Shown: positions 61,898-64,000 of the stretch, piece by piece
Numbering within the stretch: position 1 is the stretch's first letter
Layout: every line of letters starts with the position of its first letter
From: Serpula lacrymans var. lacrymans S7.9
Taxonomy: Eukaryota; Basidiomycota; Agaricomycetes; Boletales; Serpulaceae
Direction of reading: 5' to 3'
NCBI RefSeq assembly: GCF_000218685.1
Contig: NW_006763304.1
Span: 553,269-617,268, forward strand
DNA length: 64,000 nucleotides
Made by a program: the position numbers and the translations under genes
The notes under the pieces: generated by a model
Seen by the model: the letters and a program-made list of their open reading frames with translations, nothing else
What the model was told of the DNA's origin: nothing
Databases searched by the model: none

Positions 61898-64000
61898 GAT
61901 TGGTTTCTTCGCTTGTATTCAGAGTATAAAAGCCAGACGCATGGAACACAGAATAGGTTAATGGCAAGAGACAAGACTCTAAACTGTGGTATCCAGCTGA
62001 AAATTCGCTGAACCGGTCCGCATCGGCTTCTTCCGGGAGATAGCACAAGTATGCCATATCGAGTAATCACGATCAGGAGCCCGACCCAGTGCCTCCTCGT
62101 TTCTGGCCCTGGCATTCATTTTCCAGCATGAGTCTCCCTCTTCAAGATAGAATTCAGATCTCAACCTCTTTTCAGAAGAAGGCCACAGCTAGTTACAGTC
62201 CGTCTGAGATACGAATAAAGATGTCTGAGACGGATCATCTGTCGACATTTCAAGTTGTGGCTGACTATCTGTTCACGGCGCTCAGCGTACTTGTCCACTT
62301 TCGGCCTTGGGATTATGTAGATGCTGGTCACCTGTTCATTTATCGCATACGTCGGAGTGCGACTGCGAACAGCGACTTGACAAGTCATAAAGCTCCTTCA
62401 GATCGGTCCAGGGAACACAAGGGACCAACGCTGGGAAAGCTACCGAGGGTTTTCCATGTTTGAGCTCCTGTCTCCGCGGACTTATACCACGCATAAACGC
62501 GTTGTGATATATTGCCCTCTCCTCATGCTTCAATGGCGATGTTACCATTCGATATGCTGGGCCGTGAAGCGACAGGCACTAGAACCGAAAAGTAACCCAT
62601 AACGAAGAATCAAACTTTGTCCCCAGCTTTGGAGATACCAGAAGTCTAGCTGCGGAGCGAGGAAACAGCCGTTGGTGCAACAAGTTTGTGTGAATATATG
62701 GCCTATCTTGCCAAATGGCTTTTGCAATATGACGCGCTATGTGGATCGCGATGGCGAGCTAAAAATGGGAAATCAAAGCAGCAATTGTTTTATTCCGATT
62801 TTCAAACTATCCCAAGTGTCAAGAGACTGAGTCACGGTCTTTGACTGGATATCAGTCCGCTAGTACAACAACGTAGTACCGTGACACTTACCTCAGCCTG
62901 GATAAATCCTGGAGAAAAAAGAAGGAGTCCTGAATCCCGTAACTGAAGGACAGGCAATTGGAAATGATGGAGAGGTAATGGCACCATTCAGATAGAAGTT
63001 CATCAGTTAATAATATCCGTGCGTAAGGAGCTCTACTATTGGAACTCTCAGGTCTGAAAATCGTACAGCAAGAAGAGCTTTCGTGAAGCCCCGGAATGCA
63101 ATGAACTTCGGGTATACTGGGAGCCGAACAATCCGAGTCGACTAGACAGATTTGAAAACCATCTTTATGGATTTACACGTACCAAATACGCATCATGATT
63201 GCATATGCATCGTGGTTGAGCGCTGAGCGCTGAGCACTCGGTCTGACCACCGAAAGTCGAGCTTGGACTTGAGGAACCGTCTTGCCAGCTTCGTTAAGGG
63301 CCAGCGAAGACTACGTGTCTCTGTGATAAGGCACGAAGGTACGGAAGCTGCGATGCGATACTGAAAAACAATCGTATTGGCAGATTACACGAAATGCTGA
63401 AGGGCATCACGAACCGAATGCTTCCCAGTAACACATGCACAATTAGTCTCTTGATACGTTCAGAGGGAAGTTCGGAATACTGCTAAGATTGACTAGCCCT
63501 CGGAGCACAACATAGGGGGTACCCTCTATCACTCCCAAGGCTAAGCCTTCTCGAACAACAGGAGGAATCCGTTATTAAATTTCCTTTGCGGTTTAGCACC
63601 CTTCAATTTCGTGGCGTGTGTAGGCCCGATGTGCAACGTACCGTTCACGAAGGTAAGTATCCACAGAGAAAGATGCGTATATAGGATAGATCTGCAATTT
63701 GCTATAGTTGGGTAACCAGGTGCACATATAGTTATAGCTTCTTCCGAAATAGACTCGTCATAGGCAGCTGCCCACCTCCGGTATGGGTGGAGTAGAAAAT
63801 CGAAATATTAACATTGTTCTATAGGGCGCATGAGTAATTGCATAAGTAAACTATCTCAGTCGGCGATGAACTGACCTTGCAGGTTCCTGGATAGAGACTG
63901 GACTCCCAATAATATGGTTCTTGATTGTCCGAATGAGAGTCATTGGCAGCGACAAAACCCTGAATGGTATCGTATCACCGAGGATCTGAACAGTCACAGG
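61898..64000. other. Right-end region without a confident gene
   Basis: Just left of it is the transcription factor start. The frame 62089-62463 (plus, 124 codons) and a few shorter ones have no known domain. From about 62730 to the end no open frame of useful length is seen on either strand. A small GAGCGCT repeat lies at about 63218-63236. No RNA gene was recognised. Confidence 0.5.

Noticed and set aside
62089..62463. 124-codon frame as a gene
   Set aside because: No recognisable domain, and it overlaps the likely promoter region of the Zn2Cys6 factor.

Overview
The window looks like nuclear DNA from a filamentous basidiomycete, most likely an Agaricomycete. Genes are dense and on both strands. 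They are cut by many short introns (about 45-110 nt) and by several micro-exons. A Plavaka-type (CACTA-like) DNA transposon sits beside a DUF6698 gene, Ty1/copia debris is present, and there is a decayed kinase of the SR-protein-kinase kind that is often amplified in mushrooms. Species cannot be named from this sequence. All calls come from reading frames, splice signals and recalled protein families; no search was run.

Left third (1-27 kb), mostly host genes. A D-lactate dehydrogenase gene with several irregularities (about 1.45-5.99 kb) is followed by an FAD monooxygenase (7.84-9.90), the respiratory supercomplex factor Rcf2 (minus, 10.55-11.55), a repeat-rich and decayed stretch holding a NACHT NTPase remnant (12.5-14.9), a WASP/Las17 actin regulator (15.1-16.65), calmodulin (17.18-18.16), a CAMK-type kinase with a C-terminal frameshift (minus, 18.82-22.75), a synaptobrevin v-SNARE whose start codon is split by an intron (minus, 23.27-23.95), ribosomal protein eL24 (25.26-25.91) and glucosamine-6-phosphate N-acetyltransferase Gna1 (minus, 26.33-27.05).

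Middle (27-44.6 kb), a transposon island that looks CpG-poor by eye. On the minus strand lie a Plavaka transposase (31.97-35.59), a broken intron-containing piece of a chitin synthase gene (30.5-31.8) and a DUF6698 gene (28.72-30.43), all in one orientation. This arrangement suggests an element that picked up host DNA. Next come two diverged copies of a roughly 1.5-2.3 kb repeat, one holding a solo LTR with a perfect target duplication, then a dead copia element whose pol is split by a solo LTR that itself contains a second solo LTR.

Right third (45-64 kb): Mo25/Hym1 (45.20-46.66), an F-box-like gene with an in-frame stop (minus, 47.14-48.93), an SRPK-like pseudogene (49.34-50.7), a duplicated fragment of the F-box gene (about 50.97-51.45), a mitochondrial dicarboxylate-type carrier (53.09-55.09), a membrane-anchored aspartic protease (minus, 55.69-58.35) and a Zn2Cys6 transcription factor (minus, 58.86-61.90). 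The last 2 kb show no convincing gene.

Functional links are general: mitochondrial metabolism (DLD, Rcf2, carrier), polarised growth and wall building (WASP, synaptobrevin, Mo25, Gna1, calmodulin). There is no sign of a biosynthetic cluster.
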